Assembly: GCF_030530945.1 (NCBI RefSeq)
Contig: NZ_JAUMTZ010000002.1
Location: forward strand, 1 to 64,000
DNA length: 64,000 nt
Origin: Kocuria sp.
GTDB taxonomy: Bacteria; Actinomycetota; Actinomycetes; Actinomycetales; Micrococcaceae
Reading direction: 5' to 3'
In this document: piece after piece, positions 52,913 through 63,115 of the stretch
Position numbering within the stretch: position 1 is the stretch's first letter
Layout of the letters: each line of letters opens with the position of its first letter
Made by a program: the position numbers and the translations under genes
The notes under the pieces: model-generated
The model's database searches: none
Seen by the model: only the letters and a program-made list of their open reading frames with translations
What the model was told of the DNA's origin: nothing

Positions 52913-55900
52913 TCAGCCCTGCTTGGGCGTCATGGTGATGTCCTGGGCCTTCACGCCTACACCCACCACCGTGGGCTGCCCGTCCGAGGGGGCGACGGCC
53001 ACCTCCGCGGCCGCGGCGGTGAACCTGCTCGCACCCTGCTCGGAGGCGGTGTACTCACGGGTCTCCACGCTCGCGGTGCCCGGAGCAGCCGCGGGAGCCA
53101 CCGCCCGGCGGGAGCCGCGGCGGCGTCGTGCGGGAGCCTGCTGCGCAGGCTGCTCCGCGGAGGCACGCTCGGTCGGAGCCGCCGCGGGCTCCTCGGCCCG
53201 GGTACCGGCGCCGGGGGCACCGACCACGCCCGTGGTCCGGGGCTGCTCCGCGTCCGCCCCGGTCGCTTCCCTGGCGCTCGACGACGCCGCGGCGTCCCCC
53301 TGGGACCGGCCACGACCCCGCCCGCGCCCGCGCTGCCGGGAGGAGCGCTGCCCGGAGCCGCCCTCGGAGCCCTGCTCCTCGGCGCGCCCCGAACGGTCCT
53401 CGCCCGAGAACGCGGCGGTGAGCGAGTCGAGGGTCAGGGACTCCTCGGCGGTCTCACGGGCCGCGTCCGCCGCCTGCTCGGGAGCGGCGTCCGCGCTCTG
53501 GCCCTGCGGCAGCTCGATGACCTCGCCGTGGATGGTCAGGCTGGAGGAGTCGCTCTCCCCCGCTTCGCGCCCCGAGCTGTTCTCGGAGCCGCTGCCGTCC
53601 TGCGAGCCGTTGTCCTCGCCGTTCTGCGCCCGGCCACGGCTGCGCTTGCCGCGGCGCTTCTTGCGGCGGCGGCCGCCCTCGGACTCGCCGTCACCGGTGT
53701 GCTCGCCGCCCTGACGGCCGCCGGAGTGCTGCTCCGAGCCGTCCTGGCGTGCGGAGTCCCCACTGCCGCTGCCGGCTCCGTCCCCGGAACCGTGCTGCGC
53801 GGCGTCGTCGTCCTCGTGGGAGGAGGCCGCGGCGATGTTCGCGAACGCCGTGCGGGTGGCCTCGCTGCGCGCCTGGTGGTCCTCCGAGCCCTGGGAGCGC
53901 CCGTTGGAGGTGGGGCGGTCCTGGGACGGGGTGCTCTGCTTGCTCCGCGACCGCTTGCGCTCGTGGCGGTTGCCGCCGCGGTGGTCCGTGCTCTGGGGCG
54001 CTGTGCGTCCCTTGAGCGGGTGGTCGTGGACCACCACGCCGCGGCCCGCGCACTCCTCGCACGGCTCCGAGAAGACCTCGAGCAGCCCGGTGCCCATGCG
54101 CTTGCGGGTCATCTGCACGAGCCCCAGGGAGGTGACCTCCGCGACCTGGTGCTTGGTGCGGTCCCGGCCCAGGCACTCCACGAGCCGGCGCAGCACGAGG
54201 TCCCGGTTGGACTCCAGGACCATGTCGATGAAGTCCACCACGATGATCCCGCCGATGTCGCGCAGCCGCAGCTGGCGCACGATCTCCTCGGCGGCCTCGA
54301 GGTTGTTCTTGGTGACCGTCTCCTCCAGGTTCCCGCCCGAGCCCGTGAACTTGCCGGTGTTCACGTCCACCACGGTCATGGCCTCGGTGCGGTCGATCAC
54401 CAGGGAGCCGCCGGAGGGCAGGAACACCTTGCGCTCCAGGGCCTTCTGGATCTGCTCCTCCACGCGCATGTGCTCGAAGAGGTCCTCGTCCTCGGTCCAG
54501 CGCTGCAGCCGGTCCAGCAGGTCCGGGGCCACGTACGTCACGTACGCCTCGATGTTGTCCCAGGCCTGCTCGCCCTGGACCACCATGGCGGTGAAGTCCT
54601 CGTTGAAGACGTCCCGCACGGTCTTGATGGTGAGGTCCGGCTCGGCGTAGAGCATTTCCGGGGCGAGCGTCTTGGTGGAGCCCGCCTTCTCCTGGATCTG
54701 CTCCCACTGCGAGCGCAGCCGGTTGATGTCGTTGGTGAGCTCGGTCTCGGAGGCGCCCTCCGCGGCGGTGCGCACGATCACGCCGGCGCCCTCGGGCAGG
54801 CGGTCCTTGAGGATCTTCTTCAGCCGCTGGCGCTCCACGTCCGGGAGCTTGCGGGAGATCCCGGTCATGGACCCGCCGGGGACGTAGACCAGGTAGCGCC
54901 CGGGCAGGGAGACCTGGCTGGTGAGCCGGGCGCCCTTGTGCCCCACGGGGTCCTTGGTGACCTGCACGAGCACGGTGTCGCCGGAGCGCAGGGCGTTCTC
55001 GATCTTGCGGGGCTTGTTGCCGAGCTCCGCGGCGTCCCAGTCCACCTCGCCGGCGTAGAGCACGGCGTTGCGCCCGCGCCCGATGTCCACGAACGCGGCC
55101 TCCATGGAGGGCAGCACGTTCTGCACCTTGCCCACGTACACGTTGCCGATCAGCGAGTCCTGGGTGGTGTGGGAGACGAAGTGCTCCGCGAGGATCCCGT
55201 CCTCCAGCACGCCGATCTGGATGCGGTCCTCCTTCTGGCGGACCAGCATCTTGCGCTCCACGGACTCGCGGCGGGCCAGGAACTCGGCCTCGGTGATCAC
55301 GTGGCGGCGGCGCCCGGACTGGCGGGACTCCCGCCGGCGCTGGCGCTTGGCCTCCAGGCGGGTGGAGCCCTTCACGCCCGTGACCTCGTCGCTGCCGGTG
55401 CCCTCGGAGCCGCGGGGGGCGCGCACCCGGGTGACCGAGCCGTCGGCGTCGTCCACGAGCTCCATGTCCTCGTCACCCCGACGACGCCGCCGGCGCCGCC
55501 TGCTGGACACGCCCGCCTCGTCCTCGTCCTCGTGGACCCCGCGCTCCTGTGCGGCCTCGCGCAGCCGGGCGGCCTGCGCCTCCGCGGCGCGGCGGATCTC
55601 CTCCGGGTCCGGGGCGTGGAACATCAGCGACGCGCCCGGTCCGAACGCTCCGAAGTCCTCCTGCGTGGGGGGCTCCTCGGAGTCCTCCGCGTCGGTGGTC
55701 TCCGCCCCGTCCCGGGCGGGATCCCCGGCCGCGGGCTGCTCCGCCGGAGCGGCATCCGGCGAGGTCGGGTCGGCTCCGGGCGCATCATCCTCCCCGGCGG
55801 TGGTGTCCTGCGGGGCGGCGGCCGCGGCAGTGGCGCGGGTCTCGGCGGGGTCCGGCATGTCCTTCGCCTCGGCGGCGGTCTCGATGGCCTGGCGCGTGCC

Positions 55901-56008
55901 GTCGATCTCGGTCACCGCGGTCTCGACGAGCTCCGCGGGCGTCTCCTCCGGGGCCCCCGGTTCCGAGGATGCGGTGTCCGGGGTGGTGTTGTCCTGTTCA
56001 GGTTCCAT
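52913..56008 (-). CDS. rne: Ribonuclease E/G family endoribonuclease
   Basis: A 1031-residue RNase E/G. The first 265 residues are an acidic then Arg-rich disordered region. The S1 domain (about 286-370) is GNVYVGKVQNVLPSMEAAFVDIG. The catalytic region has VVDVNTGKFTG (Asp 548) and VVDFIDMVLESN (Asp 592/595), corresponding to the metal-binding aspartates of E. coli RNase E, and the Zn-link pair is EPCEECAGRG (Cys 650/653). Residues 680-1031 form a long charged, Ser/Gly/Arg-rich scaffold tail with several basic blocks. This N- and C-terminal extension pattern is typical of actinobacterial RNase E. ATG 56008 begins MEPEQDNTTPD. Confidence 0.96.
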   Translation of the reverse strand: MEPEQDNTTPDTASSEPGAPEETPAELVETAVTEIDGTRQAIETAAEAKDMPDPAETRATAAAAAPQDTTAGEDDAPGADPTSPDAAPAEQPAAGDPARDGAETTDAEDSEEPPTQEDFGAFGPGASLMFHAPDPEEIRRAAEAQAARLREAAQERGVHEDEDEAGVSSRRRRRRRRGDEDMELVDDADGSVTRVRAPRGSEGTGSDEVTGVKGSTRLEAKRQRRRESRQSGRRRHVITEAEFLARRESVERKMLVRQKEDRIQIGVLEDGILAEHFVSHTTQDSLIGNVYVGKVQNVLPSMEAAFVDIGRGRNAVLYAGEVDWDAAELGNKPRKIENALRSGDTVLVQVTKDPVGHKGARLTSQVSLPGRYLVYVPGGSMTGISRKLPDVERQRLKKILKDRLPEGAGVIVRTAAEGASETELTNDINRLRSQWEQIQEKAGSTKTLAPEMLYAEPDLTIKTVRDVFNEDFTAMVVQGEQAWDNIEAYVTYVAPDLLDRLQRWTEDEDLFEHMRVEEQIQKALERKVFLPSGGSLVIDRTEAMTVVDVNTGKFTGSGGNLEETVTKNNLEAAEEIVRQLRLRDIGGIIVVDFIDMVLESNRDLVLRRLVECLGRDRTKHQVAEVTSLGLVQMTRKRMGTGLLEVFSEPCEECAGRGVVVHDHPLKGRTAPQSTDHRGGNRHERKRSRSKQSTPSQDRPTSNGRSQGSEDHQARSEATRTAFANIAAASSHEDDDAAQHGSGDGAGSGSGDSARQDGSEQHSGGRQGGEHTGDGESEGGRRRKKRRGKRSRGRAQNGEDNGSQDGSGSENSSGREAGESDSSSLTIHGEVIELPQGQSADAAPEQAADAARETAEESLTLDSLTAAFSGEDRSGRAEEQGSEGGSGQRSSRQRGRGRGRGRSQGDAAASSSAREATGADAEQPRTTGVVGAPGAGTRAEEPAAAPTERASAEQPAQQAPARRRRGSRRAVAPAAAPGTASVETREYTASEQGASRFTAAAAEVAVAPSDGQPTVVGVGVKAQDITMTPKQG

Positions 56009-56502
56009 GTGCAGCTGTGCTCCTGCCCGGGACACCGCCCGCACGCGGGCCCGAGGTGTGCTCGGTCGGTCGAGCCGGTGGAATCCACGCGGCCGCCGGA
56101 AGTCGAGGTCGTACCCGCGGGCGCGGCATGTGACGCGCGCCGTCCGCGAGCCGGCGGATGCCCGAGTCGCTGGATCCGTGGACCGCGAACTTGCACCGGT
56201 GCGGACGCGCTCGATCCTGTGAGAGCCGCGGGTCCGCGCCGATGGTCGTCGGTGCTCCTGCCGGGCCGGTGTCCTCACGTGCGGCTGAGGGCCGACCGCT
56301 TGCCAGTATCTCACAGTCGTTCCCTGTCACGGCACATCCGGGGTGGTGCAGCCCACAGCCCGTGGCAGGGACGAGCCCGGAACACGCGGGGGCGCCCGCG
56401 GAACGGACGGGGGTCGTCAGGGCGACGCGGCGGGGGACGGCGGGTCAGACCGGTGGGGGCCGTCACGGAGAACCGGCAGGGGGGTGGTCTACGATCGGGC
56501 GC
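56009..56502. other. Divergent spacer with long RNase E/G leader
   Basis: A 494-bp gap. A promoter-like pair on the minus strand, GTGACA (56325-56330) and GATACT (about 56305-56310), would give an RNase E/G 5' leader of nearly 300 nt. Toward VKOR, TACGAT (56489-56494) sits 8 bp before the GTG. No gene is seen. Confidence 0.45.
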
Positions 56503-57144
56503 GTGAGTTCAGCATCCAGCACACCCCCCGCCAGCACCCAGCGCACCCCGGACCAGGTGCCCGCGCCCGTGACGCGCACAGACCGCTCCTGGGCCGTCCT
56601 CGCGGTGGTCCTGTCCGTGGTCGGCTTCATCGCGGCCGCCGTCCTCGTGGCGGAGCGCCTGGCCATCTTCCGGGACGCGAACCACCGCTCCAGCTGCGAC
56701 CTCAACGCGTGGCTGTCCTGCGGCACGGTGATGCGCACCCCGCAGGCCGAGCTCTTCGGCTTCCCCAACCCGTTCATCGGCCTGGTGGCCTACGCCGTGG
56801 TGGTCGCGGTGGCCGTGGGCGTGCTCGCCGGCGCCCGCTACGCCCGGTGGTTCTGGTGGCTGCTGTGGCTCGGGATCGCCGCGGGCTCCGTGTTCACCCT
56901 GTGGCTGTGGTGGCAGACCACCTTCCACATCAACGCCCTGTGCCTGTACTGCATGGTGGTGTGGTGCGTCCAGACCCTGCTGCTGGCCCACACCACCGCG
57001 CGCATGCGCCGCGCGGGCGTGATGGGCTCCCACCCCGCGCCGGAGGCCGGGACCTCCGCGTGGGCGTGGCTGCTGGCGGTCGGCGTGCTGGTGGTCGTCT
57101 TCGGTGTGATCGCCGTGCGCTTCGCCACGGTCATCTTCGGCTGA
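56503..57144 (+). CDS. Vitamin K epoxide reductase (VKOR) family protein
   Basis: A 213-residue membrane protein with about five helices. VKOR enzymes reoxidise DsbA-like partners outside the membrane using quinone. Seen: the loop cysteines of SSCDLNAWLSCGTVM, FPNPFIGLVAYAVVV, and the active CxxC in NALCLYCMVVW. There is no fused thioredoxin domain, so a separate DsbA-like protein would be the partner. The GTG start has a poor ribosome site and a -10-like TACGAT close by, so the message may be leaderless. It is divergent from the RNase E/G gene and convergent with ndk. Confidence 0.92.
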   Translation: MSSASSTPPASTQRTPDQVPAPVTRTDRSWAVLAVVLSVVGFIAAAVLVAERLAIFRDANHRSSCDLNAWLSCGTVMRTPQAELFGFPNPFIGLVAYAVVVAVAVGVLAGARYARWFWWLLWLGIAAGSVFTLWLWWQTTFHINALCLYCMVVWCVQTLLLAHTTARMRRAGVMGSHPAPEAGTSAWAWLLAVGVLVVVFGVIAVRFATVIFG

Positions 57145-57169
57145 GCCCTCCCCCGCCGGGGGAACGAGG

Positions 57170-57203
57170 ACGGGGCGGCACCTCCTGGGAGGTGCCGCCC
57201 CGT
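57170..57203. terminator. Shared terminator between VKOR and ndk
   Basis: A 16-bp perfect stem, ACGGGGCGGCACCTCC and complement, with a minimal TG loop, sits between the two convergent genes and can serve both strands. Confidence 0.88.
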
Positions 57204-57220
57204 TCTCGTGCTGCCGAGGC

Positions 57221-57634
57221 TCAGGCGAACCAGATGCCGATCTCGCGCTCGGCGGACTCCGGGGAGTCGGAGCCGTGCACGAGGTTCTTCTGCACCTTCT
57301 CGCCCCAGTCGCGGCCCAGGTCCCCGCGGATGGTGCCCGGGGCGGCCGTGGTGGGCTCGGTGGCGCCGGCGAGGCTGCGGAAGCCCTCGATCACCCGGTC
57401 CCCCTCGACCACGGCGGCCACCACGGGGCCGGAGAGCATGAACTCCACGAGCGGCTCGAAGAACGGCTTGCCCTGGTGCTCGGCGTAGTGCTGCTCCAGC
57501 ACCTCACGCGTGGGGGTCACGAGCTTGAGCTGGGACAGGGTGTAGCCCTTGGCCTCGATCCGGGCCAGGATCTGCCCGGTGAGCCCGCGCTGGACGCCGT
57601 CCGGCTTGACGAGGACGAGGGTGCGCTGGGACAT
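57221..57634 (-). CDS. ndk: Nucleoside diphosphate kinase
   Basis: Ndk balances nucleoside triphosphates by phosphate transfer through a histidine. The 137-residue protein has [44 protein letters not shown], and the C-terminal [20 protein letters not shown] containing the active histidine motif. Normal length. It lies downstream of the DUF4233 gene and folC. Confidence 0.98.
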   Translation of the reverse strand: MSQRTLVLVKPDGVQRGLTGQILARIEAKGYTLSQLKLVTPTREVLEQHYAEHQGKPFFEPLVEFMLSGPVVAAVVEGDRVIEGFRSLAGATEPTTAAPGTIRGDLGRDWGEKVQKNLVHGSDSPESAEREIGIWFA

Positions 57635-57726
57635 GGGTTCTCCTTGCGGTCGACGGGCCCGCGGGTGCGGGCCGCGGGTTCTGCTGTGCCGCCACCGAGC
57701 CTAGCGAATGCGGCGACGGCCGTGGC

Positions 57727-58170
57727 TCAGGCCTCGGGGTGCGCCGCCTCCCAGCGCCGCTGCTCCTCGGCCCGCCGCTCGTTCTCCCGGTCCATGCGCC
57801 CGCCCTTGACCACGGCGTACCACCACGCGAGGGCGCACAGCAGCCCGATCGCGAACATGGCGGGCACCAGGAAGCCGGTGGCGATCAGCACGAGCTGCAG
57901 CACCCAGCCGGCTGCGTAGCCCCACGGCCTGCGCAGCGCCCCGCACAGCAGGACGAACAGGGCCGCGAGCACCACGGAGCCACCGAGCAGCCACAGCCTC
58001 TGGGCAGTGCTCCACTCCCGGGCCAGGAGCCCGAACGCCGTGAGGGCGGCGAAGAACACGATGAACGCCTCGATGCTGAGCACGCTCGAGGCGAACATCG
58101 TCCTCACCGAGCGCTGCTTCTTGGGCTGGCCGGGGCGCCACTCGCGCTGGGCCTTGGTCATGCGGGCCAT
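57727..58170 (-). CDS. DUF4233 membrane protein
   Basis: A 147-residue protein with four predicted helices, between folC and ndk, the usual place of DUF4233 proteins in actinobacteria. VRTMFASSVLSIEAFIVFFAALTAFGL and LCALAWWYAVVKGGRMDRENERRAEEQ are typical of that family. The N-terminus is basic and the C-terminus charged. ATG 58170 is used, 30 bp after folC. Function unknown. Confidence 0.88.
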   Translation of the reverse strand: MARMTKAQREWRPGQPKKQRSVRTMFASSVLSIEAFIVFFAALTAFGLLAREWSTAQRLWLLGGSVVLAALFVLLCGALRRPWGYAAGWVLQLVLIATGFLVPAMFAIGLLCALAWWYAVVKGGRMDRENERRAEEQRRWEAAHPEA

Positions 58171-58200
58171 GCCGCTCCTTCCGTGCGGTCGGGGGTGGGG

Positions 58201-59571
58201 TCACAGGCCGAGCAGCGCACGGGCCTCACCCACCACGGTGATGGACCCGGTGACGAGCACCGCGCCGTCGAACTGCTCGCGGGCCGCGGCGTCCTGGATG
58301 GCCGCCGCGCAGGCGTCGTCGAGGCGCGGCGTAGCGTGCACGGCGTCCTCGTCGAAGCCCATGTCCACGGCGATCTCCGCGAGCTCCTCGGGGGGCACCG
58401 CGCGCGGGGACTGCGAGGCGGTGCACCACAGCTCCAGCTCGAACTCGTGGTACTCGTCCGCGAGCACGCGGAGCATCTGCTCGGCGTCCTTCTCGCGCAG
58501 CACACCCACCACGAGGTTCAGCTTGGTGAACGTGAACGCCTCCCGCACCGCCGCCGCCGAGGCCAGCAGCCCGTGGGGGTTGTGGGCGGCGTCGAGGATC
58601 ACGGGCGGGGCCGTGCGGGCGAGCTCCAGGCGCCCCGGTGAGGACACCGCGCCCAGGCCCTGCGCCACGAGCTCGGGGTTCAGCGGCTTCTCCCCGCCGC
58701 CGAGCAGTGCCTCCATGGCGGCAATCGCCAGCGCCGCGTTCTGGGCCTGGTGGGCGCCGAACAGCGGCAGCATGAGGTCGGGGTAGACGTCCGCGAGCCC
58801 CTGCACGGTGATGACCTGCCCGCCCACGGCGGTGGAACGGGCGGTGACCGAGAACTCCACGCCCTCGAAGCGGAACGGGTCCCCCAGCTCGCGGGCCCGC
58901 TCCAGCAGCACCTGCGCGGCCTCGGGCGGCTGCGCGGAGCTGACCAGGAAGCCCTCCGGCTTGATGATCCCGGCCTTCTCCCGTGCGATGTCCGCCACGG
59001 TGTCCCCCAGGATCTCGGTGTGGTCCAGGCCGATGGGCGTCACCACGGACACGGCGGCGTCCGCCACGCTGGTGGCGTCCCACGACCCGCCGATGCCCAC
59101 CTCCAGCACCATCACGTCCACCGGCTCGTCCGCGAACACCGCGAAGGCCAGCACCGTGAGGATCTCGAAGTACGTCAGCCGCGGCGCACCGTCCGCCTCC
59201 AGGCGACGGTCCACCAGGTCCAGGTAGGGCGAGATCTCCGTCCAGATCCGCACGAAGGTCTCGTCCGGGACGGGCTCGCCGTCGATGCTGATCCGCTCGG
59301 TGACGCGCTCCAGGTGCGGGCTCGTGTACCGGCCCACGCGCAGGTCGTGCGCGAGCAGCAGCGACTCGACCATCCGCGCGGTGGAGGTCTTGCCGTTGGT
59401 CCCGGTCACCTGCACCACGGGGGCGCTGCGGTGCGGGTCCCCCAGCGCGGCGACCGCGAGCTGCACGGCGTCCAGCCGGGGGGCCATCCGCTCCTCCGGC
59501 GCCCGCCCCAGGAGGTACTGGTAGATCTCCTCCACGGAGGCGAAGTTCTCGTGCTCGGCGTCCACGCTCAT
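58201..59571 (-). CDS. folC: Folylpolyglutamate/dihydrofolate synthase
   Basis: FolC adds glutamate to folates and/or makes dihydrofolate. The 456-residue Mur-ligase-like protein has the P-loop [73 protein letters not shown] with [11 protein letters not shown], and the C-terminal [12 protein letters not shown]. Its ATG overlaps the ileS stop (ATGA), so it is coupled to ileS. Confident. Confidence 0.96.
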   Translation of the reverse strand: MSVDAEHENFASVEEIYQYLLGRAPEERMAPRLDAVQLAVAALGDPHRSAPVVQVTGTNGKTSTARMVESLLLAHDLRVGRYTSPHLERVTERISIDGEPVPDETFVRIWTEISPYLDLVDRRLEADGAPRLTYFEILTVLAFAVFADEPVDVMVLEVGIGGSWDATSVADAAVSVVTPIGLDHTEILGDTVADIAREKAGIIKPEGFLVSSAQPPEAAQVLLERARELGDPFRFEGVEFSVTARSTAVGGQVITVQGLADVYPDLMLPLFGAHQAQNAALAIAAMEALLGGGEKPLNPELVAQGLGAVSSPGRLELARTAPPVILDAAHNPHGLLASAAAVREAFTFTKLNLVVGVLREKDAEQMLRVLADEYHEFELELWCTASQSPRAVPPEELAEIAVDMGFDEDAVHATPRLDDACAAAIQDAAAREQFDGAVLVTGSITVVGEARALLGL

Positions 59572-62500
59572 GCCCCGACCACCTCCACGGCCACCGACAG
59601 CTCGGGGGCCTCGACGAGCTCCAGCTCCCGGGTGAGGGTCTCCCCCTGCACGAGGTCCCGGTGCGCAGCCACGGCGGCGAGGGTCTCGGCGTCCGCCCGC
59701 AGCACCGTGCGGATCCGGTCCGAGACCACCAGCCCGGCCTCCTTGCGGGCCTGCTGGATCGCGCGGACCACGTCACGGGCCACACCCTCGGCGCGCAGCT
59801 CGTCCGTGAGCGCGGTGTCCAGCACCAGGAAGCCCCCGCCCGGCAGGACGGTGACGGCGCGCGCGGCGGACGCGGCGGCGTCGTCGACCACCGTGGCGAG
59901 CTCGTACTCGCCCTCCTGCAGGGCCACCCCGCCGGCGACGACGCCGCCGTCCGCCGCGAGCGACCAGTCGCCCGCCTTGGTGGCCCGGATGACCTGCTGG
60001 ACCTGCTTGCCCAGGCGCGGGCCCGCCGCGCGGGCGTTGACCTTCAGCTCCTGGGAGATGCCGAAGTCCGCCGCGGAGACCTCGTCCGCGTCCTCGAGCG
60101 TGACCGACTTGAGGTTCAGCTCGTCCGCGACGATCTCCTGGAACGTGCCCTCCAGCGCGTGCGCGCCGGGCACGGCCACGGTCATCCCCGCGAGCGGCTG
60201 GCGCACCCGCAGCCCGTGGGCCTTGCGCAGCGCCGAGCCCGCGGAGCAGATGGCGCGCGTGCGCTCCATGGCTGCCACCAGCTCCTCGTCCCGCGGGAAC
60301 AGGGAGGCGTCCGGCCAGTCCGTGAGGTGCACGGAGCGCCCGCCCGTGAGCCCCCGCCAGATCTCCTCGGTGACCAGCGGCAGCAGGGGCGCGGCCACGC
60401 GGCACAGCGTCTCCAGGCAGGTGTACAGCACGTCGAAGGCCTGGGTGTCCTCCTCGAAGAACCGTTCGCGGGAACGGCGCACGTACCAGTTGGTGAGGGT
60501 GTCCATGTAGCCGCGCAGCGCCTCGGCCGCGCCCCAGATGTCGTACTCGTCGAAGAGCCGCCTGGTCTCCGTAACCAGCGCGCCGGTGCGGGCCAGGATG
60601 TAGCGGTCCATCACGTGCTCGGCCTCGTGGCGCTCCCGCGCGCGGTAGCCAGCACCGCCGTCCGCGGCGTTCGTGTACAGGCCGAAGAAGTGGTAGACGT
60701 TCCACAGCGGCAGCAGCATCTGGCGCACGCCGTCCCGGATGCCCTCCTCCGTGACCACCAGGTTCCCGCCGCGCAGGATGGGCGAGGACATCAGGAACCA
60801 GCGCATGGCGTCCGAGCCGTCCCGGTCCAGGACCTCGTTGACGTCCGGGTAGTTGCGCAGGGACTTGGACATCTTCTGCCCGTCCGAACCCAGCACGATC
60901 CCGTGGGAGATCACGTTGCGGAACGCCGGGCGGTCGAACAGCGCGGTGGCCAGGATGTGCAGGGTGTAGAACCACCCGCGGGTCTGGCCGATGTACTCCA
61001 CGATGAAGTCGCCCGGGTTGTGGGTCTCGAACCACTCCCGGTTCTCCATGGGGTAGTGCACCTGGGCGTAGGGCATGGACCCGGAGTCGAACCACACGTC
61101 CAGCACCTCGGGCACCCGGCGCATCACGGACCTCCCCGTGGGGTCGTCCGGGTTGGGGCGGGTCAGCTCGTCGATCCACGGCCGGTGCAGGTCCACCTCG
61201 CCGGCGGCGTTGCGGGGCAGCCGGCCGAAGTCCTGCTCCAGCTCGGCCAGGGATCCGTAGACGTCGCGGCGCGGGTGGGCCGGGTCGCTGGACTCCCACA
61301 CCGGGATGGGCGAGCCCCAGTAGCGGTTGCGGGAGATCGACCAGTCACGGGCGTTCTCCAGCCACTTGCCGAACTGGCCGTCCTTGACGTTGCCGGGGAT
61401 CCAGTTGATCTGCTGGTTCAGCTCCACCATGCGGTCCTTGATGGCCGTCACGGAGACGAACCAGGAGGACACGGCCCGGTAGATCAGCGGGTTGCGGCAG
61501 CGCCAGCAGTGGGGGTAGGAGTGCTCGTAGGACGCCTCGCGCAGCAGCACGCCGCGGGCCCGCAGGTCCCGGACCACGGTGCGCGCCACCTCTTTGTCGA
61601 ACACGTTGTGCCCGGTCAGCTCCGCGAGCGGAGCCCCCGCGGCCAGCGACTCGTCCGCGAACCAGTCGTAGAAGCGGCCGCCCTCGTCCACGGAGAGCAC
61701 CACGGGGATGTCGTAGCGGGCGCACGTGATCTGGTCGTCCTCGCCGTACGCGGGCGCCTGGTGGACGATGCCCGTGCCGTCCGTGGTGGTCACGTAGTCC
61801 GCGACCAGCACCTGCCACGCCCGCTGCGTGCCGAAGCGCTCGGTGTCCAGGAGGTAGTCCCACAGCGGGGCGTAGCGGATGCCCTCCAGCTGCGCGCCCG
61901 TGTAGTGCGCGGTCACCGCCTGGGCCACCGCGGCCGCCGGGTCCTCGGCGTCCCCGTAGCCCAGGTCCTTCGCGTAGCCGCCGGCCAGCTCGGCGGCCAC
62001 CAGGAACCGGCGGCCCGTGAGCTCCCCGGCGCCGGGCACGAGCACGTAGTCGATCTCCGGCCCCACCGCGAGCGCCTCGTTGGTGGCCAGGGTCCAGGGC
62101 GTGGTGGTCCAGGCGATGGCCTCGGCACCGGCCAGCTCCGCCGCCACCTCGGGGTGGGTGGCCCAGGAGGTGTCCTCCGCGAGGCGGAAGGCCACGGTCA
62201 CGGAGGTGTCCTGGCGCATCTTGTAGACGTCGTCGTCCATGCGCAGCTCGTGGTTGGACAGCGGCGTCTCGTCCTTCCAGCAGTACGGCAGCACCCGGTA
62301 GCCGGAGTAGACGAGGCCCTTGTCGTCCAGGGCCTTGAACGCGCCGATCACGGACTCCATGTACTCCGGGTTCAGCGTCTTGTAGTCGTTGTCGAAGTCC
62401 ACCCAGCGGGCCTGGCGGGTGACGTAGTCCTGCCACTCGCCCGCGTACTTCAGCACGGAGGCGCGGCAGGCGTCGTTGAACGTGTCGATGCCCATGGCCT

Positions 62501-62879
62501 CGATGTCCTGCTTGTCGGTCATCCCGAGCTGCTTCATGGCCTCGAGCTCGGCCGGCAGGCCGTGGGTGTCCCACCCGAAGCGGCGCTCCACGCGGCGGCC
62601 CTGCTGGGTCTGGTAGCGGGCCACGAGGTCCTTGACGTAGCCCGTGAGCAGGTGGCCGTAGTGGGGCAGGCCGTTGGCGAAGGGCGGGCCGTCGTAGAAC
62701 ACGAACTCGTTGGAGCCGCGCTCGCCGCGCTCGCGCTGGTCGATGCTCGCCTGGAAGGTGTTGTCCCGCTTCCAGTACTCGAGGACGCGCTCCTCCACGG
62801 CGGGGAAGCGGGGGGCCGCGGGGACGCCGCGGGCCTGCGGGTCCGTGCTGGCCTGGGGGTACACGAAGGATTCGGACAC
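59568..62879 (-). CDS. ileS: Isoleucyl-tRNA synthetase, eukaryote-like type
   Basis: IleS charges tRNA-Ile. It has 1103 residues with [24 protein letters not shown] (HIGH-type HYGH, 73-76), editing-domain segments [19 protein letters not shown], and KMSKSLRN near residue 670. The spelling of these motifs, and the absence of cysteines at the C-terminal end (no zinc module), fit the type 2 (archaeal/eukaryotic-like) enzymes, which are poorly inhibited by mupirocin. GTG 62879 is preceded by GGAG that can be buried in a hairpin of the T-box leader. folC follows with an ATGA overlap. Confidence 0.96.
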   Translation of the reverse strand: MSESFVYPQASTDPQARGVPAAPRFPAVEERVLEYWKRDNTFQASIDQRERGERGSNEFVFYDGPPFANGLPHYGHLLTGYVKDLVARYQTQQGRRVERRFGWDTHGLPAELEAMKQLGMTDKQDIEAMGIDTFNDACRASVLKYAGEWQDYVTRQARWVDFDNDYKTLNPEYMESVIGAFKALDDKGLVYSGYRVLPYCWKDETPLSNHELRMDDDVYKMRQDTSVTVAFRLAEDTSWATHPEVAAELAGAEAIAWTTTPWTLATNEALAVGPEIDYVLVPGAGELTGRRFLVAAELAGGYAKDLGYGDAEDPAAAVAQAVTAHYTGAQLEGIRYAPLWDYLLDTERFGTQRAWQVLVADYVTTTDGTGIVHQAPAYGEDDQITCARYDIPVVLSVDEGGRFYDWFADESLAAGAPLAELTGHNVFDKEVARTVVRDLRARGVLLREASYEHSYPHCWRCRNPLIYRAVSSWFVSVTAIKDRMVELNQQINWIPGNVKDGQFGKWLENARDWSISRNRYWGSPIPVWESSDPAHPRRDVYGSLAELEQDFGRLPRNAAGEVDLHRPWIDELTRPNPDDPTGRSVMRRVPEVLDVWFDSGSMPYAQVHYPMENREWFETHNPGDFIVEYIGQTRGWFYTLHILATALFDRPAFRNVISHGIVLGSDGQKMSKSLRNYPDVNEVLDRDGSDAMRWFLMSSPILRGGNLVVTEEGIRDGVRQMLLPLWNVYHFFGLYTNAADGGAGYRARERHEAEHVMDRYILARTGALVTETRRLFDEYDIWGAAEALRGYMDTLTNWYVRRSRERFFEEDTQAFDVLYTCLETLCRVAAPLLPLVTEEIWRGLTGGRSVHLTDWPDASLFPRDEELVAAMERTRAICSAGSALRKAHGLRVRQPLAGMTVAVPGAHALEGTFQEIVADELNLKSVTLEDADEVSAADFGISQELKVNARAAGPRLGKQVQQVIRATKAGDWSLAADGGVVAGGVALQEGEYELATVVDDAAASAARAVTVLPGGGFLVLDTALTDELRAEGVARDVVRAIQQARKEAGLVVSDRIRTVLRADAETLAAVAAHRDLVQGETLTRELELVEAPELSVAVEVVGA

Positions 62880-62881
62880 GG

Positions 62882-63115
62882 TGCTCCATCCTGAGGGGTC
62901 GGTCGTTCAGGATGCGAGGACGCTCGGGTGTGCCGGGCACACCGGTGGCGCGGTACCACCTCGCTTGTCCGCCGCGCCGCCGGGGATGCCGACGACGCCG
63001 CGAGCCGCTCGTTGGGGGCTGTCACGGGCCCGAGTCGTCCGGTTCTACTGAGACCCCTGGGGTCCGTTCTTCCGGAGGGGCTCCCCGGTGATGGCCGGAT
63101 CGACACCCGTGCGCG
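62882..63115 (-). promoter_or_regulatory. T-box leader of ileS (translational, Ile specifier)
   Basis: On the minus strand the T-box GGTGGTACCGCG is at 62949-62960. A short stem I lies upstream, with the specifier codon ATC at 63090-63092 inside GGCCATCACCGG. CATCCTGA / TCAGGATG (62887-62894 with 62907-62914) forms an 8-bp hairpin that covers the GGATGGAG ribosome site. Uncharged tRNA-Ile should free the site. This matches actinobacterial ileS T-boxes that act on translation. Confidence 0.92.

Noticed and set aside
52778..56506. Long plus-strand open frame opposite the RNase E/G gene
   Set aside because: No recognisable domain; the minus strand has the S1 and catalytic regions of RNase E/G.
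59661..62894. Long plus-strand open frame opposite ileS
   Set aside because: The same composition effect; ileS on the minus strand accounts for the region and has both class I synthetase motifs.
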